From positions 1,128,084-1,192,083 of the forward strand of contig NZ_CP012334.1 of NCBI RefSeq assembly GCF_001704295.1: a DNA stretch of 64,000 nt, read 5' to 3'. The DNA is from Bordetella sp. H567 (lineage in GTDB: Bacteria; Pseudomonadota; Gammaproteobacteria; Burkholderiales; Burkholderiaceae_B). Of this stretch, positions 19,272-27,192 are shown one piece after another. The notes under the pieces are model-generated. The model worked only from the letters and a program-made list of their open reading frames with translations. It was not told the origin of the DNA and did no database searches. The position numbers were made by a program, and so were the translations under genes. Numbering within the stretch: position 1 is the stretch's first letter; every line of letters starts with the position of its first letter.

Positions 19272-20516
19272 TCAAGCCAATCGCGGATCGAGGATCTCAA
19301 TCGAAATGAGCTTCCTGTCCTCGAGGAGGCGGGTGACGCGTGCAAGAACCCGCTGGCCGATAGCCAGGGCGCCTGGCTTAGCCGGGCTGGCACGGGCGTC
19401 GCGCGGCTTACCCGCCGATTCCCGGTAACCAATATCGATGAACACGCCTTTATCATTGATGGAGGTGACGCGGCCAACCACGGTCATCCCGACGCGGAAA
19501 TCCTCATAGCTATACGTGGTCTTTGGCTTGACCTGGTAGCCAAACTGGATCGACCGCATATTCCGGAGCTCATAGACGCTCGGTGTTTTATCCCCCGCGC
19601 GGTGAAAGGTCAGTTCCGCGGCGGTCGGGACTCTCCACGTCGTAGTGGAAGCATCCCGGCCCGTTCCCGTTGCCAGGGCGTCAAGATCGGGGGCGCGGAA
19701 GAGCGACCTCACGATGCCTCGGTCCACGTCGAATGCCACGTGAGACAGTCGTGCGCGATCGAAATTGCCACGCTCGATGTCATCGGGCCGCTTGCCGATA
19801 ATGCTCACGATGTCTCCGCAAAGGGTCAGGCCGCCATTTAGTACGATCACATCCCAACCGCCCAGCTCCGCCAGCGACTGGCGAAATGCGACGATCTCGG
19901 GTGAAGGCACGGGGGCCTTCGCTGTTTCGAGCTTGAACCCGAAGAAACCCATCAGCGCATGAAGTAGTCGAAGGAGAAACGGCTCCGATCCGTTTGGCAT
20001 GCGGTTGCGCAATTCGTCGAAGCGAAGCACGTCCGCGCGGCCGGCGATTTCATCATGCAGGCAGAGGTTGCCATAGGGATCGTAGAAGACGACAAAATGC
20101 CTCATCTTTACGGGCACCCGCGCTTTGCTCATATGATGGAGTCGGAGGATCTCCGCGCGCTCAGCGACGTCCTCAAACAATTTACCGCCGTTGACTACTT
20201 CTCCCTTGCGGTTGACCTGGACGACATCACCACTTTCGTCCAAGCTGACCTCACCGGTCCAGTTCTTCAGCTCCACGATAATTGCTTCAGTGGGGCTGGT
20301 GAAAACGAAGTCTAGCTCCCTGCGGCGTCGCGCAGTCGGGTCTGGTACCCGAACACCGTTGACCAACTCCCATCCGGTCCCAATCAATCGAGGCGCCAGG
20401 ATATTACACACTTCATGTTCGGCTTCATGCCCGCGAAGTGATGTGTCGCTCGAATCGTGGCGATACGCCTTGGCGTTCTTGCTCGCTTCCTTGATGCGTT
20501 TGAACAGGTCGAACAT
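19272..20516 (-). CDS. NERD nuclease domain-S1 RNA-binding domain fusion protein
   Basis: The 414-residue protein begins at ATG 20516. Residues ~25-130 form a NERD domain: GHEAEHEV helix, then RRRELDFVF and IIVELKNWTG, giving D69, E82 and K84 of the restriction-endonuclease-like D-ExK active site. The middle (~135-335) is unrecognised. Residues ~340-410 match an S1 OB-fold: FRVGMTVVGRVTSINDKGVF, then IGQRVLARVTRLLEDRKL. The protein should be cytosolic and bind RNA or structured nucleic acid. It is flanked by gene-free, lower-GC DNA and has no operon partner. A role in defence or RNA turnover is speculation. Confidence 0.8.
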   Translation of the reverse strand: MFDLFKRIKEASKNAKAYRHDSSDTSLRGHEAEHEVCNILAPRLIGTGWELVNGVRVPDPTARRRRELDFVFTSPTEAIIVELKNWTGEVSLDESGDVVQVNRKGEVVNGGKLFEDVAERAEILRLHHMSKARVPVKMRHFVVFYDPYGNLCLHDEIAGRADVLRFDELRNRMPNGSEPFLLRLLHALMGFFGFKLETAKAPVPSPEIVAFRQSLAELGGWDVIVLNGGLTLCGDIVSIIGKRPDDIERGNFDRARLSHVAFDVDRGIVRSLFRAPDLDALATGTGRDASTTTWRVPTAAELTFHRAGDKTPSVYELRNMRSIQFGYQVKPKTTYSYEDFRVGMTVVGRVTSINDKGVFIDIGYRESAGKPRDARASPAKPGALAIGQRVLARVTRLLEDRKLISIEILDPRLA

Positions 20517-21007
20517 AGAAGGTTGACTGATGAGAAGAAGCCAAATCGTAGCATTGAGCGGCACCTACGGATCGCTGTGGACGGGGCGCATATTGGGTGA
20601 TCTGCCTCCAAAACGAGTAGCCTACTGGCAGGCGAGAGATGTCACCATGAGGGCCTGACTTCCGTGTCAGGGCCACCAAAGCGGTCTTAGCAGGACGGTC
20701 CTCGAACGGCTGAAAGGGGGTCGGAAGCGGATGCAGGAGAGCTACCCGCTGGATCGCGCGTCCATGGCACTTGTCTCCGGGCGTACGGTTCACGTTGAAT
20801 CACGCAGGTGTATCTTGCGCCCGCGTTTCGCCAAACCAAAGCCCGTCCATGCCGCCATTCGTAAAGGCGAACGATGGATTACAGGCGGGGAGCGCCTAGG
20901 GGCGAAAGGACGCACGCTCTGCACGCTTTAGCTTGAGTTGCCCGCTGGCGTCTGCCGTTGGCCCATCGCTTCAAACGAAGAAAGGTACGTGACGACGTCT
21001 GCGAGCG
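20517..21007. other. Intergenic region, about 490 bp
   Basis: No gene is supported. An imperfect stem (GGGCCTGAC...GTCAGGGCC, 20652-20676) is present without a T-run. The region should contain the promoter of the NERD-S1 gene on the minus strand and the end of the LysR transcript. Confidence 0.35.
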
Positions 21008-21943
21008 TCAGCTTGCCGCCGTTAACTGCAATTTGTCCCAGTACAAGTCATGGCGGAAGCGCTCGGCGAAGTAGTCGACGCACGCGCGTATCTTTGGGGA
21101 TACGAAGGGTCCTGCGACATAGTGAAGCCATACATGCGATCCGAACGTGCCGAGCGCTTCGTACTCAGTGAGTAGCACACGCATCGTGCCGTCCTCGACA
21201 TCGGGGCCGATGGCGAAGGTGGGCATCAGGCCCACGCCCATGCCGGCGCGAGTGGCGCGGTATACGGCTTCGCTGTCGTTGACTAGGTATCGGCCTCGCA
21301 CGGAGATGGCGAATTCCGCTGTGTCGCGGCGAAAGCGCCATACCTCTCCCGACGTGACCGAGGAACGATAGAACACGCAGTTGTGGCGTTCCAGGTCGGC
21401 CGGGGTACGGGGTGTGCCGTGACGTGCAAGGTATTCCTCGGCGGCGCATACGACCCACCGCACATCGGCCAGCTTGCGCGCGACCAGGTTTGCGCCGGGG
21501 ATCACATCGGCGCCGATGGCCAGATCGAACCGCTCCTTCACGAAATCCGCCAGGCGATCGCTCATGGTCAGTTCGATGGACAGGTGCGGATGCAGGCGCA
21601 GGAATTCTGGAATGGCAGGAGCGACGTACAGGCGGCCGAAGGCCGATGCCGCGCCGATGCGAAGTAGCCCACGTGCCTCCGCGGCGAATTGGCCCGCGAC
21701 CATCTCGCCGGCTTCGGCCTCGCGGGACATGCTGGCGCAGTGCGCGAATACCGCTTCGCCAACTTCGGTCAGGCTGAGGCGCCGCGTGGTGCGATTCAGC
21801 AGGCGAACACCTAGCGACTGTTCCAGCCTGGAGACGTGCTTGCTGACCGCCGAGGCGGACATCTGCAGGTGAAGAGCAGCGGCGGAAAAGCTTTCGTGTT
21901 CCACCACCTTGGCGAACACGATCATGTCGATAGGGTTGTGCAT
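21008..21943 (-). CDS. LysR family transcriptional regulator
   Basis: The 311-residue protein has the N-terminal LysR winged helix (SFSAAALHLQMSASAVSKHV, then LEQSLGVRLLNRTTRRLSLT). A periplasmic-binding-like effector domain includes LRIGAASAFGRLYVAPAIPEFL and the VAGPFVSPKIRACVDYFAERF tail. It resembles the DsdC/AaeR-like one-component activators widespread in betaproteobacteria. It is divergent from ridA and the ABC importer genes across a 402-bp region, so these are its likely targets. The ligand is unknown. Confidence 0.93.
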   Translation of the reverse strand: MHNPIDMIVFAKVVEHESFSAAALHLQMSASAVSKHVSRLEQSLGVRLLNRTTRRLSLTEVGEAVFAHCASMSREAEAGEMVAGQFAAEARGLLRIGAASAFGRLYVAPAIPEFLRLHPHLSIELTMSDRLADFVKERFDLAIGADVIPGANLVARKLADVRWVVCAAEEYLARHGTPRTPADLERHNCVFYRSSVTSGEVWRFRRDTAEFAISVRGRYLVNDSEAVYRATRAGMGVGLMPTFAIGPDVEDGTMRVLLTEYEALGTFGSHVWLHYVAGPFVSPKIRACVDYFAERFRHDLYWDKLQLTAAS

Positions 21944-22345
21944 GAGGCGATTCGCAGGTTCATGGCCGCCGCTGGCAAGGCTGGCAACGGGCCAAATTAC
22001 CGAAGGGTAGGAGATCGTTCGGGCATCGGGCGTCGCTGGGCCGCCCCAAGCTTACGAATGGCGTGCCGATTCGTCAACGGATGGAAAAAGACAAATTCCA
22101 TCCGGACGGCTTATCGCGGCGGCCGTGCTTACCTAGAATTTGCGGGTTGATCGAGGCCATGCCGCTTTTGATGCCATGCCGCTTTTTCTACTGACTCGCA
22201 CCAATTACGACCACCGACCACCGATGCTGGTGACCGGTCACCGGTCACCGGTCACCCCGGCCACCGCCCATCGGCTATCGGTCATCAGCCATCGGTCCGC
22301 GCGCTGCACTGCATCAGTGCGACGCGCACCAACACGGAGATTCAT
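21944..22345. other. Divergent LysR/ridA intergenic region
   Basis: This 402-bp region has no gene. It holds the heptad repeat array at 22209-22300. Promoters for the LysR gene and ridA must lie here, but no convincing -35/-10 pair or LysR T-N11-A box was singled out. Confidence 0.4.
22209..22300. repeat. Degenerate 7-bp tandem repeat array
   Basis: About thirteen 7-bp units run in phase: GACCACC twice, GATGCTG, GTGACCG, GTCACCG twice, GTCACCC, one extra C, then GGCCACC, GCCCATC, GGCTATC, GGTCATC, AGCCATC and GGTCCGC. The array ends about 45 bp before the ridA start codon. Confidence 0.75.
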
Positions 22346-22765
22346 ATGCGCGCCAATGTGTTCCCGGACGGCTTGTCCAAACGCATCGTAGGAGGGAGGA
22401 CGCTTTATTCCCCGGTCGTCTCGTTCGATCTGGGCAGCCACAAGTTGGTGTTCGTTTCCGGCCTGCTGGCGCGCAATGCCGCCGGTGACATTGTGGGCGC
22501 GGGGGATATGGCCGCCCAGATACATCAGGTTGGTGCGAACCTGAAGGAAGCGCTGTCGTCGGTGGGCGCTACCTTGGATGACCTGGTGCGGACCTCCACC
22601 TACACGACCCGTATCGATGAGTTCTTCCGGCACGTGGACGCGCGCCATGAGTACCTCGGGAAAAGCCTGCCCACCAGCACCACCGTGGAGGTGACGCGTT
22701 TGTCGCATCCCGACTTCATGGTCGAGATAGAAGCCATGGCGATCCTGGAGTCGACGCCCGGCTAG
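22346..22765 (+). CDS. RidA family (YjgF/UK114) protein
   Basis: The 139-residue single-domain protein matches the RidA fold, with LVFVSGLLARNAAGDIVGAG, the VGANLKEALSSVGATLDDLV helix and TTVEVTRLSHPDFMVEIEAMA. RidA proteins hydrolyse reactive 2-aminoacrylate and related imines/enamines; many operon-specific paralogues act on catabolic intermediates. The conserved catalytic Arg of archetypal RidA cannot be assigned confidently by eye. It lies about 108 nt before the ABC substrate-binding gene in the same direction, so its substrate may be what the transporter imports. Confidence 0.9.
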   Translation: MRANVFPDGLSKRIVGGRTLYSPVVSFDLGSHKLVFVSGLLARNAAGDIVGAGDMAAQIHQVGANLKEALSSVGATLDDLVRTSTYTTRIDEFFRHVDARHEYLGKSLPTSTTVEVTRLSHPDFMVEIEAMAILESTPG

Positions 22766-22873
22766 TCTGGGATGATGGAGCCGTCATGGCGATCATGCGG
22801 GCCGTCGGATGACAGGGAAAACCCTGGGCGAGCAGGGATGCACGCCACAAAACACCACACAAGGGAAACAGCG

Positions 22874-23935
22874 ATGAGCGGAAACAGCGGCGGAATCATG
22901 CGGTCTCGGCGCGCCCTGGTACAAGCGGGCGCGGCGGCTTTCGCGGGGGCGATGCTGGGGATGCCGACCTTGTCGGCGGCGCAGTCCAAGCCCGTGAAGA
23001 TACGGTACGCCACGGGCGGCGGCATCGGTCCCAATGAAATGGAGACCGTGATCTTCCTGGACTGGATGCAGAAGAACGTCCTGCAGCAGTACGGCAAGGC
23101 GTATGTGGTCGATATGACATACACGCGCGGTACGCCGGAAGCCGCGACCTTGCTGGCAGCGGATCAAGCGGACATGGCCACGCTGTCGTTCTCGGTGTTC
23201 GCGACGCTGATGATGAAAGGCGCGATCCCGGACGGCCTGGCCATCGTTGCCGACAATTATCAAGACGCCAAGCCGGGCTATGCCGCGAATACTTTCTTCG
23301 TCCTCGACGGCTCGCCGATCCAGAAAATCGAAGACCTGCGCGGCAAGCGCATCGGCGTAAACGCCTATGGCTCGGCGGTGGATCTAGGCCTACGCGTGCG
23401 CCTGAAGAAAAGCGGCCTGGATGCGCGCAAGGACGTCGAAATCGTCGAGATCGCCTTCCCCAATATCGGCCCGGCGCTGCGCGAGAAGCGCATCGACTGC
23501 GGCGTGCTGGTGATTCCCTTCATGATTGGCGAAACCGCCAAGGGCGGCTTGCGCCCGCTGTTCAATGGCGGCGATGCCTTCGGCACCTACGCGCCGATTT
23601 TCCAGGTGGCGACGCGCGGCTTCATCAAGTCCCAGCGTGCGGCGGTGTCCGCGTTCCTGGCCGACTACGTGCGCGGCCTTCAGTGGTTCTACGATCCTGC
23701 GAACCGGAAGCAGGCCATCGCGTTGACGGCGGGTTTCACCAAGTCTCCCCCCGAGCTGCTGGATTCGTATTTCCTGACGAACAAGGACTATTACCGCGAC
23801 CGCAATGCCTGCGTCGACGCCGCCCTTATCCAGCGACCGGTCGATGCGATGGTGGAGCAGGGCTTGATTGCCAAGCCCTTGAAGATCACCGATTATCTCG
23901 ATGCCAGCCTGTTGCCGGGAACCTGCGCGTCATGA
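22874..23935 (+). CDS. ABC transporter substrate-binding protein (SsuA/NMT1-like)
   Basis: The 353-residue protein from ATG 22874 has a signal sequence with a Tat-like RSRRALVQAG start and cleavage near LSAAQS. The binding domain has VKIRYATGGGIG, DLRGKRIGVNAYGS and a C-terminal helical lobe, as in the nitrate/sulfonate/taurine/thiamine-precursor group. It is the first gene of a four-gene importer; its stop codon overlaps the ATPase start (ATGA). A ligand cannot be assigned. RidA upstream suggests an amine or N-heterocycle. Confidence 0.87.
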   Translation: MSGNSGGIMRSRRALVQAGAAAFAGAMLGMPTLSAAQSKPVKIRYATGGGIGPNEMETVIFLDWMQKNVLQQYGKAYVVDMTYTRGTPEAATLLAADQADMATLSFSVFATLMMKGAIPDGLAIVADNYQDAKPGYAANTFFVLDGSPIQKIEDLRGKRIGVNAYGSAVDLGLRVRLKKSGLDARKDVEIVEIAFPNIGPALREKRIDCGVLVIPFMIGETAKGGLRPLFNGGDAFGTYAPIFQVATRGFIKSQRAAVSAFLADYVRGLQWFYDPANRKQAIALTAGFTKSPPELLDSYFLTNKDYYRDRNACVDAALIQRPVDAMVEQGLIAKPLKITDYLDASLLPGTCAS

Positions 23936-24711
23936 GCTTCATCACGGTCAGCGATCTCTCCAAGCGTTATGGCTCACGCCATGGCGACGTCATGGCCTTG
24001 CAGGATGTGAATCTGTCGATACGCGAGGGGGAATTCCTCTCCGTCGTCGGGCCTTCGGGCTGTGGCAAGAGCACCTTGCTGTATCTGATCGGCGGCTTCC
24101 TGCAACCGGACCGGGGTGCCATCCATGCCAACGGCAGGCGAGTGACGGGCCCGGGCGTGGACCGCGGCGTGGTGTTCCAGGAGTACGCACTGTTCCCGTG
24201 GTTGACCGTGGCCGGCAACATCGAATATGGCCTGAAGGAAGCCGGCAAGCCGGCGGCGGAACGCGCTCGGATCGTGCGGCATTATGTGGACCTGATCGGC
24301 CTTACCGGTTTCGAGAACCGTTATCCCAAGGAACTGTCTGGCGGCATGAAGCAGCGCGTCGCTATTGCGCGCACCCTGGCGTGCGGGCCGCGCATCCTCT
24401 TGCTGGACGAGCCGCTGGGCGCGCTGGACGCGCAGACTCGCGAAGGCATGCAAGACGAGCTGCTGCGCATCTGGCAAGCCACGTCGACGACCGTGGTGAT
24501 GATCACGCACGATGTGACCGAAGCGGTATACCTGTCCAGCCGTATCGTCGTCATGAGCCGCCGGCCGGGCACGGTCGTCGAGGAATTCCCCGTCGACCTG
24601 GATCGTACGCAGGGCCGCGAGGCGCTGATGCTGTCCGATCCCTTCAACGCCTTGCGCAACAAGGTCTGGCTGTCGGTGCGCCGCCAGGCGGCGGAGCAGG
24701 AGCACGCATGA
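23932..24711 (+). CDS. ABC transporter ATP-binding protein (SsuB/TauB-like)
   Basis: The 259-residue ATPase has Walker A (GPSGCGKST), Q-loop (VFQEYALFPWLTV), signature (LSGGMKQRVAIARTLA), Walker B (ILLLDEPLGALDA) and the switch His (ITHDVTEA). It couples ATP hydrolysis to import through the two permeases that follow. Start and stop overlap the neighbouring genes by ATGA at both ends, showing translational coupling. Confidence 0.96.
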   Translation: MSFITVSDLSKRYGSRHGDVMALQDVNLSIREGEFLSVVGPSGCGKSTLLYLIGGFLQPDRGAIHANGRRVTGPGVDRGVVFQEYALFPWLTVAGNIEYGLKEAGKPAAERARIVRHYVDLIGLTGFENRYPKELSGGMKQRVAIARTLACGPRILLLDEPLGALDAQTREGMQDELLRIWQATSTTVVMITHDVTEAVYLSSRIVVMSRRPGTVVEEFPVDLDRTQGREALMLSDPFNALRNKVWLSVRRQAAEQEHA

Positions 24712-25646
24712 GCGCCGCCGCGCGGCCGCCCGGAGGCGGCGCTCCCTCCCTCGGGGAGGATGTCGCGCAGCGACAGGAGGGTACACCAGTAAGCGCCGCC
24801 GCGCGGCCGCCCGAAGGCGGCGCTCCCTCCCGTGGGGAGGATGTCGCGCAGCGACAGGAGGGCACACCAGTGACCGCAGCGGCTTTACACCTGCGCCGCG
24901 CGCTTCCCTTGCTGGCGCTGCTTGGCCTTTGGGAGGTGGCGGTCGTATCGGGCGCGGTCAACCCAGCCTTTCTGCCGCCGGCACATCAGGTGGCGGCGGC
25001 TTTCTGGCAATTGGTGGTTGAAGGGGATATCTGGGGCGATCTGCTGATCTCCGCCTATCGGGCGCTGGGCGGATTGGTGCTGGGCGCGGCGGCCGGTGTG
25101 GCGCTGGGCCTGCTCATGGCCACGTCGCGCCGCGCCAACGGCTTCTTCGGCCCCTTGGTTGCTGCCACCTATTCGCTGCCCAAGGCGGCCTTGGTGCCGC
25201 TGTTCATCCTGTGGTTCGGGATCGGCGATGCCACCAATATGCTTACGGTTTTCCTGTCCAGCCTGCTTCCCGTTGTGGTCAATACCTACCATGGCGTGAA
25301 GGCGGTTCCGCATACGCTGGTGTGGAGCGCCCGTGCATTCGGCGCGCCCTTCCATCGCATCCTGATCCATGTGCTGTTGCCGGCCAGCGCTCCGCAGATC
25401 CTGACGGGCGTGCGTATCGCGTTGGGCTTTTCCTGGGTGCTGACCCTGTCCGCGGAGATGATCGCCGCCAAGTCGGGCATAGGAAAGCTGGTATTCCAGT
25501 ACGGGGAGAACGGCTCGTATGCGTTCATGTTCGCCGGCATCCTCGCTATCGTGATCCTTGCCTATGCGATGGACCGGCTCATGGTGTTCATAACGGGCCG
25601 CCTGCTGCAATGGCACGATTCATCGCAAGCGCGGGAGGACGCATGA
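24708..25646 (+). CDS. ABC transporter permease (SsuC-like), N-terminus carrying tandem repeat
   Basis: From ATG 24708, overlapping the ATPase stop, the protein is 312 residues. The first 54 after Met are two copies of a 27-residue Ala/Pro/Gly/Gln-rich segment encoded by the 81-bp repeat. The permease proper starts near ALHLRRALPLLALLGLWEV and has six hydrophobic segments with the EAA loop WSARAFGAPFHRILIHVLLP. An alternative GTG at 24870, at the end of the second repeat, has AGGAGGG eight nt upstream and would give a normal 258-residue permease. I favour that internal start for the functional protein, but both are possible. Confidence 0.85.
   Translation: MSAAARPPGGGAPSLGEDVAQRQEGTPVSAAARPPEGGAPSRGEDVAQRQEGTPVTAAALHLRRALPLLALLGLWEVAVVSGAVNPAFLPPAHQVAAAFWQLVVEGDIWGDLLISAYRALGGLVLGAAAGVALGLLMATSRRANGFFGPLVAATYSLPKAALVPLFILWFGIGDATNMLTVFLSSLLPVVVNTYHGVKAVPHTLVWSARAFGAPFHRILIHVLLPASAPQILTGVRIALGFSWVLTLSAEMIAAKSGIGKLVFQYGENGSYAFMFAGILAIVILAYAMDRLMVFITGRLLQWHDSSQAREDA
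24711..24791 (+). repeat. 81-bp repeat, copy 1
   Basis: First of two adjacent 81-bp copies. Each contains three consecutive stem-loops: GCCGCC/GGCGGC, CCTCCC/GGGAGG with a 3-nt loop, and TGTCGC/GCGACA with a GCA loop. An AGGAGGG motif and a final GTR triplet follow. This copy ends in GTA, so it offers no start codon. Confidence 0.9.
24792..24872 (+). repeat. 81-bp repeat, copy 2
   Basis: Second copy, differing from the first at about 5 of 81 positions. Two of the changes lie in the loop of the second hairpin (TCG to GTG), leaving its stem intact. It ends in GTG with AGGAGGG at proper spacing, forming a plausible start site for the permease. Confidence 0.9.
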
Positions 25647-26500
25647 GCACCGGGCCGGATTCTTCGGCAACGGCGAACCGGGCCGTGGATGCCGTCTCCG
25701 CCGCTGCCCGGCCACCTGCCCGCGGCGGCGTCCTGTGGCGGGGCGGCTGGCGCGCGCTGCTGGGGCTATATCCTTTCGTGTTGCTGATCGCGGCGTGGTA
25801 CGCCATGACCGAATGGGGTGGGATGCGCCCGATGTTCCTGCCGTCGCCCCAGGCGGTGGCGCGGCAGTTCATCGCGCTGGTGTCGTCCAACGAGGTTCTT
25901 CAACCTGTACTGTTGAGCCTGTACCGTGCATTCGTGGGGCTGGCGTTGGCGGTGGCGGCGGGCATCGCGTTGGGGGTGGGCATGGCCCGCAGCGCCTGGA
26001 TCAGGCGCATGGTGGACCCGCTGGTGGCGGTGGCCTTTCCGGCGCCCAAGATCGCCTTCATGCCGATCTTCATCCTTTGGTTTGGCATCGATAGCCTGTC
26101 GAAGGTGCTGCTGGTGGCATTCACCTGCGTGTTCCCCATGATCATCGCGACGTATGAGGGCGCCATCTCGGTGCCGCCCACCATGCTGTGGTCGGCGCGC
26201 GCCATGGGCACGACGCCAAGGCGCATCGTGCGCCGCATTGTCCTGCCCGCGGCCGTGCCCGCCATCTTCAGCGGCATACGCGTGACCGTGCCGGTGGCGC
26301 TGATCACCGCCTACACGGCGGAAATGGTCGCCGGCGGGGGCGGGTTGGGTGCGGTCTTGATGTACGCGCAGCGCTTCTTCGAAACGCCGACGGTATTCGT
26401 TTGCATCGTGCTGATGCTGTTGTCCGGCGTGGCGCTGGACCGCCTGTTGGTGGCCTTGCGCGGGCGCTTCATTCCTTGGCAGGACGAACACGAGGACTAG
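25643..26500 (+). CDS. ABC transporter permease, second subunit
   Basis: The 285-residue protein starts at ATG 25643, overlapping the previous stop by ATGA. It has six hydrophobic segments and the EAA loop WSARAMGTTPRRIVRRIVLP. It is a diverged paralogue of the preceding permease (shared PLFILWFGI/PIFILWFGI block), so the importer is probably a heterodimer. Its N-terminal leader includes SAAARPPARGG, reminiscent of the repeat peptide in the first permease and possibly a decayed copy. Confidence 0.92.
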   Translation: MSTGPDSSATANRAVDAVSAAARPPARGGVLWRGGWRALLGLYPFVLLIAAWYAMTEWGGMRPMFLPSPQAVARQFIALVSSNEVLQPVLLSLYRAFVGLALAVAAGIALGVGMARSAWIRRMVDPLVAVAFPAPKIAFMPIFILWFGIDSLSKVLLVAFTCVFPMIIATYEGAISVPPTMLWSARAMGTTPRRIVRRIVLPAAVPAIFSGIRVTVPVALITAYTAEMVAGGGGLGAVLMYAQRFFETPTVFVCIVLMLLSGVALDRLLVALRGRFIPWQDEHED

Positions 26501-26506
26501 GCAACG

Positions 26507-26536
26507 TGGGCACGGGCGCCCGCATCGCGCTGGCCC
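26507..26536 (+). repeat. 30-nt match to the molybdenum dehydrogenase gene
   Basis: Positions 26507-26536 match 28578-28607, inside the IorB-like gene (residues reading LGTGARTALAQ), at 29 of 30 bases and in the same orientation. It lies directly 5' of the qor remnant. Confidence 0.6.
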
Positions 26537-26538
26537 CG

Positions 26539-26628
26539 TCTGCCTGGTTCGGGCTCGACAAGGTGGCGGATGCACACGCGATGGCGGAACGGCGGCAGAA
26601 TGCGAAGGCTATCGACATCCTGCCGTAA
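26539..26628 (+). pseudogene. Remnant of quinone oxidoreductase 3' end
   Basis: The 90 nt ending in TAA correspond codon by codon to the last 90 nt of qor (17141-17230), with DKVADAHAMAERRQNA preserved and a few residue changes on either side. No other part of a qor gene precedes it; the ABC permease stop is only 38 nt upstream. It is a gene fragment, either from a lost paralogue or from a duplication of the qor end. Confidence 0.8.
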
Positions 26629-26676
26629 AGCGGAGCCACGCTAGAGGTGGACACCGCGAGGGCGGTGCACAGACGT

Positions 26677-27192
26677 TTATTTCTGTGCGGCGGCGTTTGC
26701 TGCCGCTTTGATGGACGTGTGATCGCAATGGCCAGGCATTGCGGCGAGGTTGACGTCGGGTTTGGAGATTACGCGTTTGCCTTCGTCTTCCGGCACGGAC
26801 TCCAGGCCGGCGCCTCCGACGAATACACCCATCTTTATGAATTGCCGCACGAAATAATTTTTGCCCGCATTGACGTCGAGCTTCAGGTCGTTGGGCGAGA
26901 ACTCGGACTCCGTGGACAGCTGATAGGTGTGATCGCCGTCAACCTGCGTGTAGAAGAACACCTTGTCGGCGGTTTCGCCGACGCAATTGCCATCAAGGTA
27001 AACGTCCTTCTTCAACGCCTTCCCGACGAAACTGTCTCGGTATACGTATAGGCCGGATTTGCCCTGGTCAGGGGTCGGAAATGATTTGGCCTTCAGATTC
27101 TTGTCAGCGGATTCCATCGGTACGCTGGCACAGCCCGTGACGAGGATCAAACAACCTATAGACAGCAGGGTCTTGACGGAAGTCGGACGCAT
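26677..27192 (-). CDS. Outer-membrane-type lipoprotein, DUF2846 family
   Basis: The 171-residue protein has a lipoprotein signal with lipobox VTGC (Cys21). The mature part has the DUF2846 pattern: GLYVYRDSF, VYLDGNCVGETADKVFFYTQV and GKNYFVRQFIKMGVFVGG. The function of the family is unknown; members are small periplasm-facing lipoproteins. It has its own AT-rich promoter region (27228-27256) and an AGGA site before the ATG. It is isolated from its neighbours. Confidence 0.85.
   Translation of the reverse strand: MRPTSVKTLLSIGCLILVTGCASVPMESADKNLKAKSFPTPDQGKSGLYVYRDSFVGKALKKDVYLDGNCVGETADKVFFYTQVDGDHTYQLSTESEFSPNDLKLDVNAGKNYFVRQFIKMGVFVGGAGLESVPEDEGKRVISKPDVNLAAMPGHCDHTSIKAAANAAAQK

Noticed and set aside
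20652-20676. Stem GGGCCTGAC/GTCAGGGCC as a terminator
   Set aside because: The stem has a mismatch or bulge and no T-run follows on either strand.
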